A stretch of 64,000 nucleotides of DNA from assembly GCA_024138025.1 (NCBI GenBank), contig JAMXBD010000168.1, positions 434,001 through 498,000 of the forward strand. The letters run 5' to 3'. Each line of letters begins with the position of its first letter. Within the stretch, counting starts at the first letter, position 1. The position numbers and the translations under genes are program-made. The notes under the pieces were generated by a model that saw only the letters and a list, made by a program, of their open reading frames with translations, ran no database searches and was not told the DNA's origin. Origin of the DNA: Combretum micranthum. Lineage: Eukaryota > Streptophyta > Magnoliopsida > Myrtales > Combretaceae. Shown here one piece after another: positions 48,740-60,136 of this stretch.

Positions 48740-49200
48740 TACTAAATCGCATATTGATCATGCAACTTATAATTTTTCTAAATAGCTGCATTTTTAAGAT
48801 ATGATTTAGCAAAAATTGTATAGTATTAAATCCCATCCTAAAAATACAATTTACATTTTTTTTTAATGAATCGCATCTTAGAAATATGATTCATTATATA
48901 CTTATTATACTTGTGTAGTGTATTAGTGAATTGCATTTTTAAGATACGATTTATGTTATTAGTATACTTATATATGCAATTTTTAATGTTAAACCCATCT
49001 TACAAATGTGATTCACATATTTCATTAATGAATCACATCTTAGAAATGTGATTCACTAATTAACTTGTTATAATTGTATAGTGTATTAGTCGATCGCTTT
49101 TTAGGATGCGATTCATTTATTAACGTGTGAGTCATATCTTATATATGCAACTCATGTGTTAACAATATAATCGCGTCTTATAAACATGATTTTACATTGG
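48740..49200. repeat. Array of degenerate short palindromes
   Basis: Units of about 25-40 bases follow the pattern AATCGCAT (or AATCACAT), a few bases such as CTTAGAA, then ATGTGATTCA. Each half can pair with the other. At least seven are seen, near 48747, 48870, 48930, 48990, 49030, 49090 and 49165. Spacers contain 'attagtatact'- or 'attaac'-type sequence. Copy number is approximate. Confidence 0.6.
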
Positions 49201-51240
49201 TATTTTGATAATAAATTGTATATTTTTATAATAAATTTTATCTGATGGATCAGTATTTATACAATTTATTCTATACCTATATATATATATTTATTTATAT
49301 GTAAATCTTTACATTCCTATTAATATATAATGTTCCATTGCCTTATATTTCTTAAATGTGGGCCCAACATGTGATAAAAAGTGTATGTGCATTCAATGTT
49401 AAAAATTTATATCAAATCATGAATATACTATTAAAATATTTAATATATTAATTATATATATTATAAGGATTAAACCATTTATTAATGGTGGGATGATTGG
49501 AGTTTGCATAATTTGATAAGATATCTGGGATTTATTTCTTAGACATTTTCACTGTTTAGGACCTCGACTATAAAAATGCTATGGGTTGCTCTAGCGTCTA
49601 GATAAAGGAATTAACCACTTGAATATATTATATTGTCATTCTGAATAGAAAATGGTTGATTTTCAAACCCGAGAAGATAACTTTTGACAAAAAATTTGGA
49701 CATTTTTTTACTATTTTAATAAGATCACAGTTTTTCAGCCGCTTGATCATACAGCAATCTTTCCAATAGAGCTAAATAAAATTAAGATTATAAAGAAGTT
49801 ATATTTACATGAAAATATTTGAGTTTTGTTTCAATCTCAAATTTATCTAGACAATAATCATGCTGAGCTAAATTTTGAACTACTCGAATAATTTATAGAG
49901 TCAAATTTGATATTTATAATATTTAATTTGATTGGTTCAAAAATTTAATAGAATTCAATTGAAGTGCAAATGTTAGAAATTAATTTTGTAATTAAAATAA
50001 TTTTGATAAATTAAATTTAATCAAACTTAATGATGTTGAGTTTGACTTCATTAATACCGCCTTAGATCTATCTTAAGTTGGAGCACAAAATTTTAAATTT
50101 AAACTTTGAAATTTCAAATCAATTTCCGTTTGAAATTATAGAATACTAGATTATTCAGAATAATTGAGTATCTTAATATGTGATCCAAAATGCCAATAAA
50201 GCTGTAAACAGGTCAATATTTTCATTCTCTCATCCACGCTTTGTTCTTATCAAGAAAAGATTCGATGAGTATTTTACGTTACATGTAACTTTTAATAATT
50301 TTTTAATATATGGATACGTGGGTTATGATTATTTTAAAAACTATCGCTAGACCGCTACATTCTTTATATGTTAAAAAATTATTAGAAGTTATATACCTTA
50401 TATACATCCATAAAATGTGCATTATCTACTTAAGATTTTTCTATTTTTGTCGGTATTTTCGGTTGTTTCTTTCAATTCCTTTCTTCTTCTTCTTCTTTTT
50501 TAAATTTCTAGAATTTTTCGAAAACTTTGTTTCTTTCCATCGGATGCACTTATTTTGTGGACAGTTTAAGCCTTGATTATGTCCTTAATTGGTCAAATTT
50601 GACACCTTCCAGAAAATGGACTTCCTTCCGGTGTCCCTCACACTTGATTTACACGGATTTTATGGGTCTCGAATCACGAATTCAAAGCAAACACAGATGC
50701 AGTTTTCACAATCGTTGACTTCGTTGATTCTTGTGAGTACGTATTACCTTTAGGCTCTTGGATTGGATGTCCCTGCTCCCTTCCTAAATTGATATGTTAT
50801 ATACATACACACACATAAATATATATATATATATATATATACAGATGATTATTGTTGATAAGTGTTTGTTTGAATTGTTGAATTTTTATTTATATGAGAT
50901 CTATATTGATAATTTATCGATATTTGATTAATATCGATTCGATTTGATTAGTCGGTTTTTATTGATACTATATTTATATCGTTTCAGTTTAAAAATAAAA
51001 TTAAACTAACTATCCAAACAACCCCAAAAGACGGAGTTATCAATGTACATTGTTTCAAAAGACATTTTTATCAAGTGTGTTTTATAGTTGTCCTAGGTAT
51101 TTTATATGGTTTCCTATATTTCGTTTAGTATGAGATTTTTTTTTCCTTTTATATCAATCTTTTGACATTCCATTTTGCATGGGAAATTTGTAAAATGCAC
51201 CTTTGATAAGGCCGCACGGAGATGAGATTTACATATTTAC
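49201..51240. other. Intergenic AT-rich DNA
   Basis: No gene is supported. The ORFs at 50310-50718 sit in a less AT-rich patch (50520-50780) with no domain. A (TA)n run is at 50820-50841. Confidence 0.55.
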
Positions 51241-51651
51241 ATTGCGTTTATTTTAATGAAAATGTTTTTAGAAAAATACATTTTCATTTTTGTTTAAAGA
51301 AAAATGAAATTATTGGAAAATAGTTTTCTTATTTTAAAAAACTTAAACTCAATGATACCTTATTTAAGAGAAAACAGCTTACAAAATATAAAAGTGTAAG
51401 TCATTTTGTCCATCGATTGAATAGCTTATCGACACATCATTTACTATTAAAAAAACATTTAATTAACTTTTTAATATTCTTCCTTTTAGTAGATTCATTT
51501 CTCATTCAAATATAGGTATGTTTTATTTTTGAGAAAATCTTTTTTTTTTATAAAATTGCTAAACATTTAAAAATATGCACCTTTTTAGAATAACTTTTTT
51601 AAGGAAAAACATTTTTCATTAACAATTTTTTTCAAAACAAACAAGGCCTTA
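51241..51651. mobile_element. MITE-like inverted-repeat element
   Basis: The left arm TTGCGTTTATTTTAATGAAA and the right arm (reverse complement CCTTGTTTGTTTTGAAAAAA.., then TTAATGAAAAATGTT) resemble each other, and both continue as ATGTTTTTAGAAAAA-like text. Target duplication not resolved. Confidence 0.35.
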
Positions 51652-52692
51652 ATATTGAGGAATGGATTAAAATGAAATTGTAATTCCAAATTTTATTTTC
51701 ATTTCTTATTTGTAAGTATTTTTAAAAGATGAAATCAAATCATATAGGAGAATTAGTTATTAATGTAAATTTATTCCAACTGTTTTTTAAACTTGCCATA
51801 TAATATTATCTATATAACTTACATCCATGACTTAGAACAATTTATTTACAAATACCATTAAATGCGCCTTCATTTCATCCATTTCAAATATGATACAATT
51901 AAATATAATATAAAAATCTATTTTCCACCGTAATATAAATTCTTAAGGTGTGATTTCACTTTCCTATAGCTTTTAAAAATGTATGCATAATCTTCAAACA
52001 CTCGTCATGCCTTAAGAATTATTTTGAACTCAAAATTTATGGCAATAGTAGCAAGGTTTTGGGGGATCCAATAATCTCTATGGATATATGTATATTTTAA
52101 AAGTTAATTTTACTCTAATTTAATGTTAATAATGTTTAAATATTACTTTAATGATTAAGAGATGTTATGCTTATTAGGAACTCATAATGGTATGTGGCCA
52201 TGGAACTCAGTAAGAAAACCAAAAATAATGGAGACAGTATTTTTCTAATTCCATGCATAAAGTTTAAAATTGCTGAACATTATAGGTAATTGAAGTGTCA
52301 CATGCATAAACCAAAAATATTGTACTGATATCGAACTTTCACTTGACAACTTGCTACCCTCGTTAGCTTTCAGAAGATGTCGCGAAAAATACTCCATAAT
52401 CAAAGAATACAAAAATAAATGATGCAAAGTGAACCAATAAATTACACAACTAAAATTTTCAATTTTTTTTTTTTTTTATGATTACCGTGGGATGGAGAAT
52501 TTATATCTTATATCTTACTAGAAAGATCACAAAATATGTCATTAGCTTACAAAATTATTGACAACTAAATTTTTCATTGAGTATAATCTCAATAACTTCA
52601 AATTTTAGATAAATTTAGGAATTCACTCTCAATGTTCAGCTAATAATTTGAAGTTGTTCCAAATATTATTATAAGATAAATTATAACGAAAT
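51652..52692. other. Intergenic AT-rich DNA
   Basis: No gene is seen. A T16 run is at about 52463-52477. The ORF at 52245-52427 (minus) has no domain. Confidence 0.55.
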
Positions 52693-52929
52693 GTTACAAT
52701 GTTTTGGGTAAGTTTATTTGAGGTCACAAGATTTAGCAAAGTGGTCAATTGAGATCACCATTGAGATATATTAATAGAAGAAAAATTTAGTTAATACTCA
52801 AAAGATTTGTTAGGTTGTGATGTGTATCAATGGTGATCTTAATTGATCAACTTTCTTAAGCATTGTGATTTCAAATAAACCACTTAAAACATTATGATTT
52901 CAAATAAATTTATTCTCAAAATGTACAAC
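52693..52929. mobile_element. MITE with long inverted repeats (about 237 bp)
   Basis: The left arm GGTAAGTTTATTTGAGGTCA, continuing through CAATTGAGATCACCATTGA, is mirrored on the right by TCAATGGTGATCTTAATTGA and CATTGTGATTTCAAATAAAC. The right end is duplicated once more (ATTATGATTTCAAATAAA). The arms cover most of the element, leaving a short loop. The flanking duplication is not clear; Mutator-like is a guess. Confidence 0.6.
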
Positions 52930-53578
52930 ATTTTTGTTTTGTATAATTTACCTATTATTGTTAATGTATATGTTAAATTATTGTTGGAAGAATATCTTTT
53001 ACCAAAGAAAGTGCTTCACGGATGCTTTGCCATGGAGACGCGAGCTAGTAATCTATGCTCATGGCCGTGCCTAACGTACAAATGTGTATTGGAAACGTAC
53101 AACATGTTGAAGTTGGTATTTTATCCACTAATTATTTTATATTATTCGAATTTTATGTACTTGTTAACTATTTTTTTACGTATTACAACTCAAAGAATTA
53201 AAAATAAAAATAATCATTTCATTAGCATATCGGTGTTTAACCTATTCATAAAAAATTTATGGCCTAGCAATCTTGTTATGTTTTTTAACGGGACCAATAC
53301 AATCAACTATTTAACAATTTAAATTCATATTTAATTATTACCATATTATTAAAGTACTTACTATGCAAATTGTTGCAGATAATGTTTTGTTAGATGATTG
53401 ATTATGAGATGGTACAAGTTTCCATCTATTTATATTACTAGATCATATCAAACTTAGTAACTTTTATATATTTTGAAAGGAAAATTACTTATCCATTATC
53501 CCGGTATCATCTTGTCTAAACATCTATCTTTAGGGGAAACATGTACAATAAATGATTACTCTACCATAGGTATTGAAA

Positions 53579-53854
53579 GGGTGAATGTCATAAATGATAT
53601 CCGAACTTTCATAAGATATGTAATCATGTCTCTGAAATTTGATAAAAAAATGCAATCATGTATCTGAACTTAGATATTAATCAATTTAATACCTAAAAAA
53701 ATTCTTCATGTACATCAATAACACCTCCATACAAAATTTTCAAGTACTAAATTGATCAATTTCAAAATTCAAGTACTAAATTAATTAATTTCAAAGTTGA
53801 GATACCTAATTACAATTTTTGACAAAGTTTAGATACCATTTATGATATTATCCA
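53579..53854. mobile_element. Mutator-like MITE, copy 2 (276 bp)
   Basis: The left end GGGTGAATGTCATAAATGAT and the right end (reverse complement TGGATAATATCATAAATGGT) are inverted repeats. They share the 'AAATGRTATCYRAACTTT' core with the element at 27680-28009. The flanks GTATTGAAA (53570-53578) and GAATTAAAA (53855-53863) match at 7 of 9. Confidence 0.55.
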
Positions 53855-53863
53855 GAATTAAAA

Positions 53864-54071
53864 TATATTTTTTTTTGCTGATGAATTAAAATATATTTGA
53901 ATGGGTAGTTTGCACCACTTGGTGAAACATTGTAGCATTAATTTTTAATTTTTTAGGAAATAGAATTGTAGATGTTGAGTCCTTATTGATAGTGGTCACG
54001 CACGTGTTGCGTGAATCTTGCGCTGGCATATGCCTGCAGAGTGTGCTGAGGAAATGACACTTAATGACGGA
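53864..54071. other. Spacer before giant LTR
   Basis: Short non-coding spacer. 54000-54060 is less AT-rich (CACGCACGTGTTGCGTG) without recognisable identity. Confidence 0.5.
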
Positions 54072-55331
54072 TGTAAGCCCGGAAAATTTCAGTAAATAAT
54101 TTCAAGATGAACTTCGAAAATAAACCCTAAAAATCACTCCAAATTAAAAAATCGAATTCAACTAGTCCTAAATCACGAATGAATTCGGAAACTTTTTAAT
54201 CTTGAGAAAATGAAAATACTTCAAAACAAAATAAGAACTCAACATACTTCAATTCCAAAATCACTATGTACGAAGAAATCCATAATTAACTTCGACTTAT
54301 AAAATCGAGTAATATAAAGCCCAAAAACAAATTATAAAAAAAAGTAAATAATGATTAACCTTCGGAAATAAATCTCAGTTTAAGAATTCTGAAAACGTTC
54401 AAAGATATTAAATACTTACAAAATAAAATTTAAAATGAATTTTCTCAAATCAAATATGTTATATAAACATAAAATATCATATTCCAAATTGGCAAGGACC
54501 TAAACGGAAAATCACCCGGAATCCCTAAGTGGTATGCAATAGCTTAACTCCGGCAATTTAGCGCCGTAACCCTAGAGGCCGAGATGTAGTTTAAATATGT
54601 AGAATAGCTCATAGTAATATAGGTTTGTTTAAAAATATCAAATTGGTAAATTTTTGACCTATTTCGAACCCGTTCAGATACAGACTTCGAAAAGCGTGTC
54701 CCGAGGCTCGAGATATAAAAAATATACCAATATTACCGTTGGACTCGTAATTTCATAAGATTTTCAAATATATCAGTTTATAATTTTTCGGGTTATAAAA
54801 GTTATAGTTATAACATTTTTATCGTATTTTATTACTACCGGTAATTGATTAGTCTTTTGCACTATTCATTTTTATTTCATTACACAATTTTATTATTCTT
54901 ATAAAGTCTTGTATTTTTAGATAAATATTTTATATATTATAAAAAATTTTTTTTTTCTAAAATTTAGTTAGTTCACGCTTTTACGAGATCAGATTCTATT
55001 TAAGAACTGATACTAAAAATAAAATAAATTAATTTAATAATTGAAAAATATTTATATTTTCATAAAATAATTTTTAGAATTTTTCGAGTTATAAAAATAT
55101 CATTTATAACCCCTATTTGCGTATTTTGATCATACAGGTAACATATTTGTTAAAATACTAAAATAATCCAAATAATTATTTAATTTTAATTATAAAAAAT
55201 CTGCTACAAATATTTGGAATAAATTTTCTAATTTTGTTTTATTTTATTTTATTTTATTAAAAAAGTACTTTTACAACTCATACTTTCGAGTACACCTTAT
55301 ACGTATCACTTCCTTTTCACTTCAATTTTTC

Positions 55332-55339
55332 TATAAATT
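55332..55339 (+). promoter_or_regulatory. TATA box of giant LTR
   Basis: TATAAATT, followed by CCCACACTTCATGG and later a long CT-rich leader (55495-55690), in the same relative position as 4603-4610. Confidence 0.55.
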
Positions 55340-56436
55340 ATCCCACACTTCATGGTAGATTTTTCTTCTTTATGGCCGCCATTGTTCTTCATTTACTCCT
55401 ATTTTGACTAAAAATAAATGTATTTCAATCCTTCTTCAAAAAGTTACACTACACATTAATTATACAATTCAATTTTAAGTCAAATTTCAACAAAACCCTC
55501 TCTCTCCTCTCTTCACAATTCACGTGCAGCATGTTCCATATTGGCTACCCTTGTTTTATTTTTTTTCTCTCTTTTATTCATTTAATACACTTATTTCCTC
55601 TCTCTTCTTCATTTACTCATTTTTCCTTTTTCATTCCCTAACCTTTTCTCTCTTTTTTCCTCTCTTTCTTCTTCTTCTTGCCCTTGTTCATACAAGGAAC
55701 AAGCTGCCTCCATTCTTCCATGAGCCTCCATGCATATTTCTTGAAGATTTTTAAGCAAATCTTCATCTCAAAGCCTCCATAAGTGATATATGTAAGTGTA
55801 ATGAAGGTTTCATGCATCAAATGACCTTCCATAAGCTTAAAAGCTTAGGATGATGATGCCAAAAATGAAACACTCTCTTCTCCACTATTATTATCTTGTA
55901 TCATAATTATTTTTTTGTTTAAAGTTCATATATTTTGTAGATCTAACTTTTTGTAACTTTGATTTTTGTTTATGCCATGGATCTTGCTATTTGAGTTACT
56001 ATTTTTGTTATCTCTTATGATTTATGCATATATTTCTCATTCACATGTGTTAATGCATTTAAAATTAGTTTAGAAGACTAGATCTAGTGTTTTGAGTTCA
56101 CAAAATTCATTAGACTTTGTTTTATGTTCATGAACAACTTGTAGTAGCATGATGATTGTAGAAATGTTTTAGAAAACTCAAGATCTGTTTTATTTTCAAC
56201 AACAATCATTTTTAAAATTGGGATGAAAAATGAACCATATTTAGAAAAGTTATTTTTTAACTTCAAAGTGTGTATTTTTCATTTAAAATGAAGGGCTTAG
56301 GGTATAGATAACATAAATGAGTGATTTGATGAGTAAAATTTAGATTTATGAGTTTATTGTGCACTACCATGGGTTTTATTTAGATGTATGTTCATATTAT
56401 GTGTAGATCTTAGATTTGAACTTGAATAAAAATTGT

Positions 56437-57990
56437 GAAATTCGTATTTTGGCAAGACCCCCATTTAAAAACCACTTCCCAAGTGTCAAAGTGTAATTTT
56501 TACTTAAGATAATGAATGCTTAATATATGTATATCATCAAGATTTCTTTTTACAAGAATCAAAAGTGATTTTCAAATAATAAATTCTACTTTCGGATTTT
56601 GGCCAATGCATACTTTAAAAACATGTTTTCCAACTCAAAAGGAAGTTTTTATTTAAGAAATGAAAGGTCTTAGGATAGGATATGTAAGGAATGGATTTTC
56701 ATAAGTTTAGATAGATTTTATCAAAAGATATGTCTAAAAATAAATTTTGTAAACTCGGATCCAACCAAGACCAATTTTGAAAACCTATTTTCAACTTGAA
56801 AACAAAACTTTTAATAAAGAAATGGAAGCCTTAAGGGATAGGTTTGATTAGGAAATGGTTTTTGAAAGACTAAATGAGTTTTACAAAGAAAAAAAATTCA
56901 AATGAATTTTTCAAAATTCGGATTTGAAAATAGCCACAATTCAAACACTTATTTCCAAATGCCAAAATGATAATTTTGATAGGAAAATAGAAGTCCTAGG
57001 GTATATATATAATAAAGACCAAGTTTTGATAAGGATAAAAGAATTTTATCAAAATATAATCTTAGAATAACAAATGGTTTCCAAGAATAGGTTAAACAGT
57101 GTTTTCATTCTTTAAAATTTTGTAAAATTCGTACTTAGGCAAACAACCTATGTAAACACCTATTTTTCTAACTTCAAAATGAAGGTTTTTATTGAAATAA
57201 TGAAGGTGATGGTTATACATATCATCAAGGTTGAGTTTTGATAAAATAAAGTATGATTTTGCAAGAAGAAAAACTATTTTTCTTAAGTCTAGTAAAATTC
57301 AAAGTTTTGCAAAGTAAAGGTTTTCAAAAAGAATTCTTGATATTATATGTATACATATAGGTAGATCATCTCATAATCTTCATGACAATAGCTTGTAGGT
57401 AATACATATATGCATGATGCATTGTAGAAACAAAGTATGAAAATTGAGTTTATCCAAAATTTATAAATTCGGATGATTTCCAAACCATGCCTTAAAAACC
57501 CATTTACCAACTCCAAAACTTGTGTTTTATATGAAAATGAGGATTTTAAGTCATAGTTATCATCAAATAATGATTTTGATAAATTAGATAGGATTTGCTA
57601 AGAAAAACATGTGGAACAAGGAGTAGAAATGTAGTAGGAAAAATTTGAGTTGCTAGTCAACTTAGGAAATTCGTAATTTTGGAGTGATGTCATGAAAACA
57701 CATACTTTCCAAACTTAAAATGAAAGTTTTATTAATGAAATGAAGTTCTTAGTGATAAGGCATGATTGAGCCTTAATTTTCTAAGTATCCAATGATTTTT
57801 TACTAAAGAATCACCACAAAAACAAGTTTTGCAAAATTCGGATTTTGGAATGAACCAATTTTAAAGACATATTTACAAAGTGAAAAATGGAAATTTTTAT
57901 GTAGAAATGAAGGTCATTAATACATATAATGAAGACTCAATTTTAACAAAAATAATTATATTTTCTTAAGTAATAAATCCAAAACAAATG
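56437..57990 (+). repeat. Nine degenerate ~175-bp tandem units in giant LTR
   Basis: The anchor AAATTCGGATTT or variants occurs at about 56441, 56591, 56755, 56917, 57128, 57298, 57468, 57670 and 57837. Steps are 150, 164, 162, 211, 170, 170, 202 and 167 bases. After each anchor come a phrase like 'ccaattttaaaaacat', then 'caactcaaaatgaa.ttttta', then 'aaatgaaggtcttagg'. The units are diverged, so the array is old. Confidence 0.65.
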
Positions 57991-59160
57991 GAAATAATCA
58001 AAGTTAGGAAACTAGTATTCTTAAAAGTAGTTACCTTGAAGTCTTTAATAAGGAGTTATAAAATTTCCTTTTAGCAAAAATCATCAAGATCATGCATACA
58101 TTGAGCTCATCTCATGTCATTCATGTTAGAAATCATTCATATTGCATGTATAGCTAATCTATATAGTAGGAACATTACAAACATTGACAAAACTATTTTT
58201 CGGAAATTGAAATTGTTACTGTCCTAATCTGATCCGACCTTTTCGAAGCTTCAAAGTTTTCAAAACTTAAATATAATATTAGAAATAGATAGATTTTCGA
58301 AGTAGATAGAAATCGATATATAATTTGCGAAATTCCTAGTTAAAATGACCAAGTTATGGCCGTTTTAAGTTGGAATTCCTGCTTAGGACAAAAATTGAAT
58401 TTGATAGTCCGTATAAAATCGTTTGGATTAGTTTAAGTTGAAATACTTATTAGATTATTTCTTCCTTTTTAGGTGATCCCGAATTCGATAATTCCTTACC
58501 ACCGGTTACTTGTACTAAAAGACCGGTAATGCAATGGCTGAGTGAGTATTACTTCCGATTTCATTTATTGTATGTGATTGTAATAATAGTTGCGCTAGAT
58601 ATTGGTAAAGATAAAATGGATATGCATGATGGGGACAAATGGGGACTATGTATGCTTGTTGTTGAATGAGAAATGGATGTAAGAATATCGAAGCCGAGTG
58701 ATTAACTATTGCTTGTATAGATGAATTAGAATTGATTGTTTACGATTATTGATTGATCACTTAAAAGAATTGGTATAATCGAGTATTCGGAATTGAAGAT
58801 GAAATTGAACTCATTCATATCACTATAGGGATGGAGCATTAGCATTTGTTGGTTTATCGTTGTGCTTTAAACGATTCTTGTCAGTTTATCGTTGTACCTT
58901 AAACGATTTTATAGTTCAGTTGACCGTAAGCTTAAACGGCGTCGTACCACAGGATTCGTTAATCTGCTAACCCGGGATGGAGGGCGCAAGTTCATCCACA
59001 TATGATTTCCGGCAAGTCATATGTTTATTGAATTCACGTGTTTGATGCATATCACTTGTCTGACTAATCACTTGATTGTATGATGTGTTATAAATGTAAT
59101 CCTGAAAGTTCTTACTCACTAAGCTAGTGTAGCTTATACCCCAATGGATTTTTAAATGAA

Positions 59161-59206
59161 CAGGTTATCTCAAGTACGCTAAGTGGGGACCGTGATGGTT
59201 GGAGTC
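59161..59206 (+). other. Conserved exon-like island in giant LTR
   Basis: AACAG at 59159-59163 resembles a splice acceptor. TGGGGACC and GATGGTTGGAG follow at 59184-59204. The inverted copy keeps the same block at 17322-17366. Confidence 0.45.
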
Positions 59207-59413
59207 AAGATGACTTTGGGATTCCGGCAAGGAATAAGAATGTTTGAAGTTATCATTTGGTTTTATGACTTGCCTTGTAATAGTTTTATATAGTGGAATC
59301 TTATGATGAATGTAATTGAAGTTTAATGATTTATATTTTGAAGAATAGTGAATTGTATTTCCTTTACATTGTTACTCAAGTGTATCAATATAAAATGTAT
59401 CTCTCCAATGTGA

Positions 59414-60136
59414 TGCTCATTTGTTTTTTTTTCCCCATCGAAATCATAAAGGTTAAATACTGAGAGGCAACACACTATGATGCTCATCTGTTTGGACCAA
59501 ATTTCACTATTGTCTGTTACATTTCAAGCAAACGAAAAATGTTTCTGTAAAAGCTTTCTTAATTCAACAGCAAGATCTTTATTCTTATAACAAAATAAAA
59601 CATGAACAATTTTAGCATCCTGTAGGCATAGTGGCCTACGAAAAGTAGGTATGTAATACTTTGTTATAAATTCTAATAAAGGACTTAGTTATGTGAATTG
59701 TGAAGTATGAAGGGTGTATTTGCTTCATCATCTTATGATTATTTTGGCATTATACTTTTATCCTTTTTAAACAAATGTTTGTCAAGAAATAAATACTGAT
59801 AAAAAACTGACAGATTTATTTATAAACTTACTAAATAGATACAATACAAATTTCATATAGATATGATTCTGAAAAGTTATAAATGTAGATCTGATACAAA
59901 TATCGTATAGATAAAAATTTAACAATGCAAATAAACCCCATATTGTAAATGGCAAGATCCTGATCTTTTTACATCACGTGTGAAATAACCTAAACTAAAT
60001 ATAATAAATTAATTAACATATATGTTTATATATTAATTTTATAAATTAATTATGATAATTTAACTTATAATAATTTTAACTGATGTCGTGCTAAAAAATT
60101 ATTAGTGTTACAATGAGTTAAATTTAATTATATATG
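59414..60136. other. Intergenic DNA
   Basis: No gene is seen. The phrase GATGCTCATYTGTTT occurs at 59412 and again at 59480, possibly marking the event that truncated the giant LTR. 59800-59945 has repeated 'atacaaat.tcgtatagat' phrases of MITE type. Confidence 0.5.

Larger units (their letters stand above)
54072..59413 (+). mobile_element. Giant LTR copy, 5.3 kb, 3' end truncated
   Basis: It starts TGTAAGCCCGGAAAATTTC, the exact counterpart of the inverted copy at 21473. Collinear inverted matches to 16988-21473 run through the whole stretch, for example around 54660-54760, 58300-58370 and 59330-59410. It is lost at 59413, about 140 bases short of the GGGGTGTGACA end. A TATA box (TATAAATT, 55332-55339) with a pyrimidine-rich leader fits left-to-right transcription. 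Internal degenerate repeats lie at 56440-57990. No gag or pol. Whether it is a solo LTR or the remnant of a larger element cannot be told, because the right end is missing. Confidence 0.75.

Noticed and set aside
55524..55754. 76-codon Leu/Phe-rich ORF resembling a membrane protein
   Set aside because: It lies in the CT-rich leader of the giant LTR. The composition follows from the pyrimidine tract, and no counterpart is kept in the other copies.
56437..57990. CRISPR-like array
   Set aside because: The repeats are long, diverged and lack unique spacers of fixed size, and the window is plant nuclear DNA.
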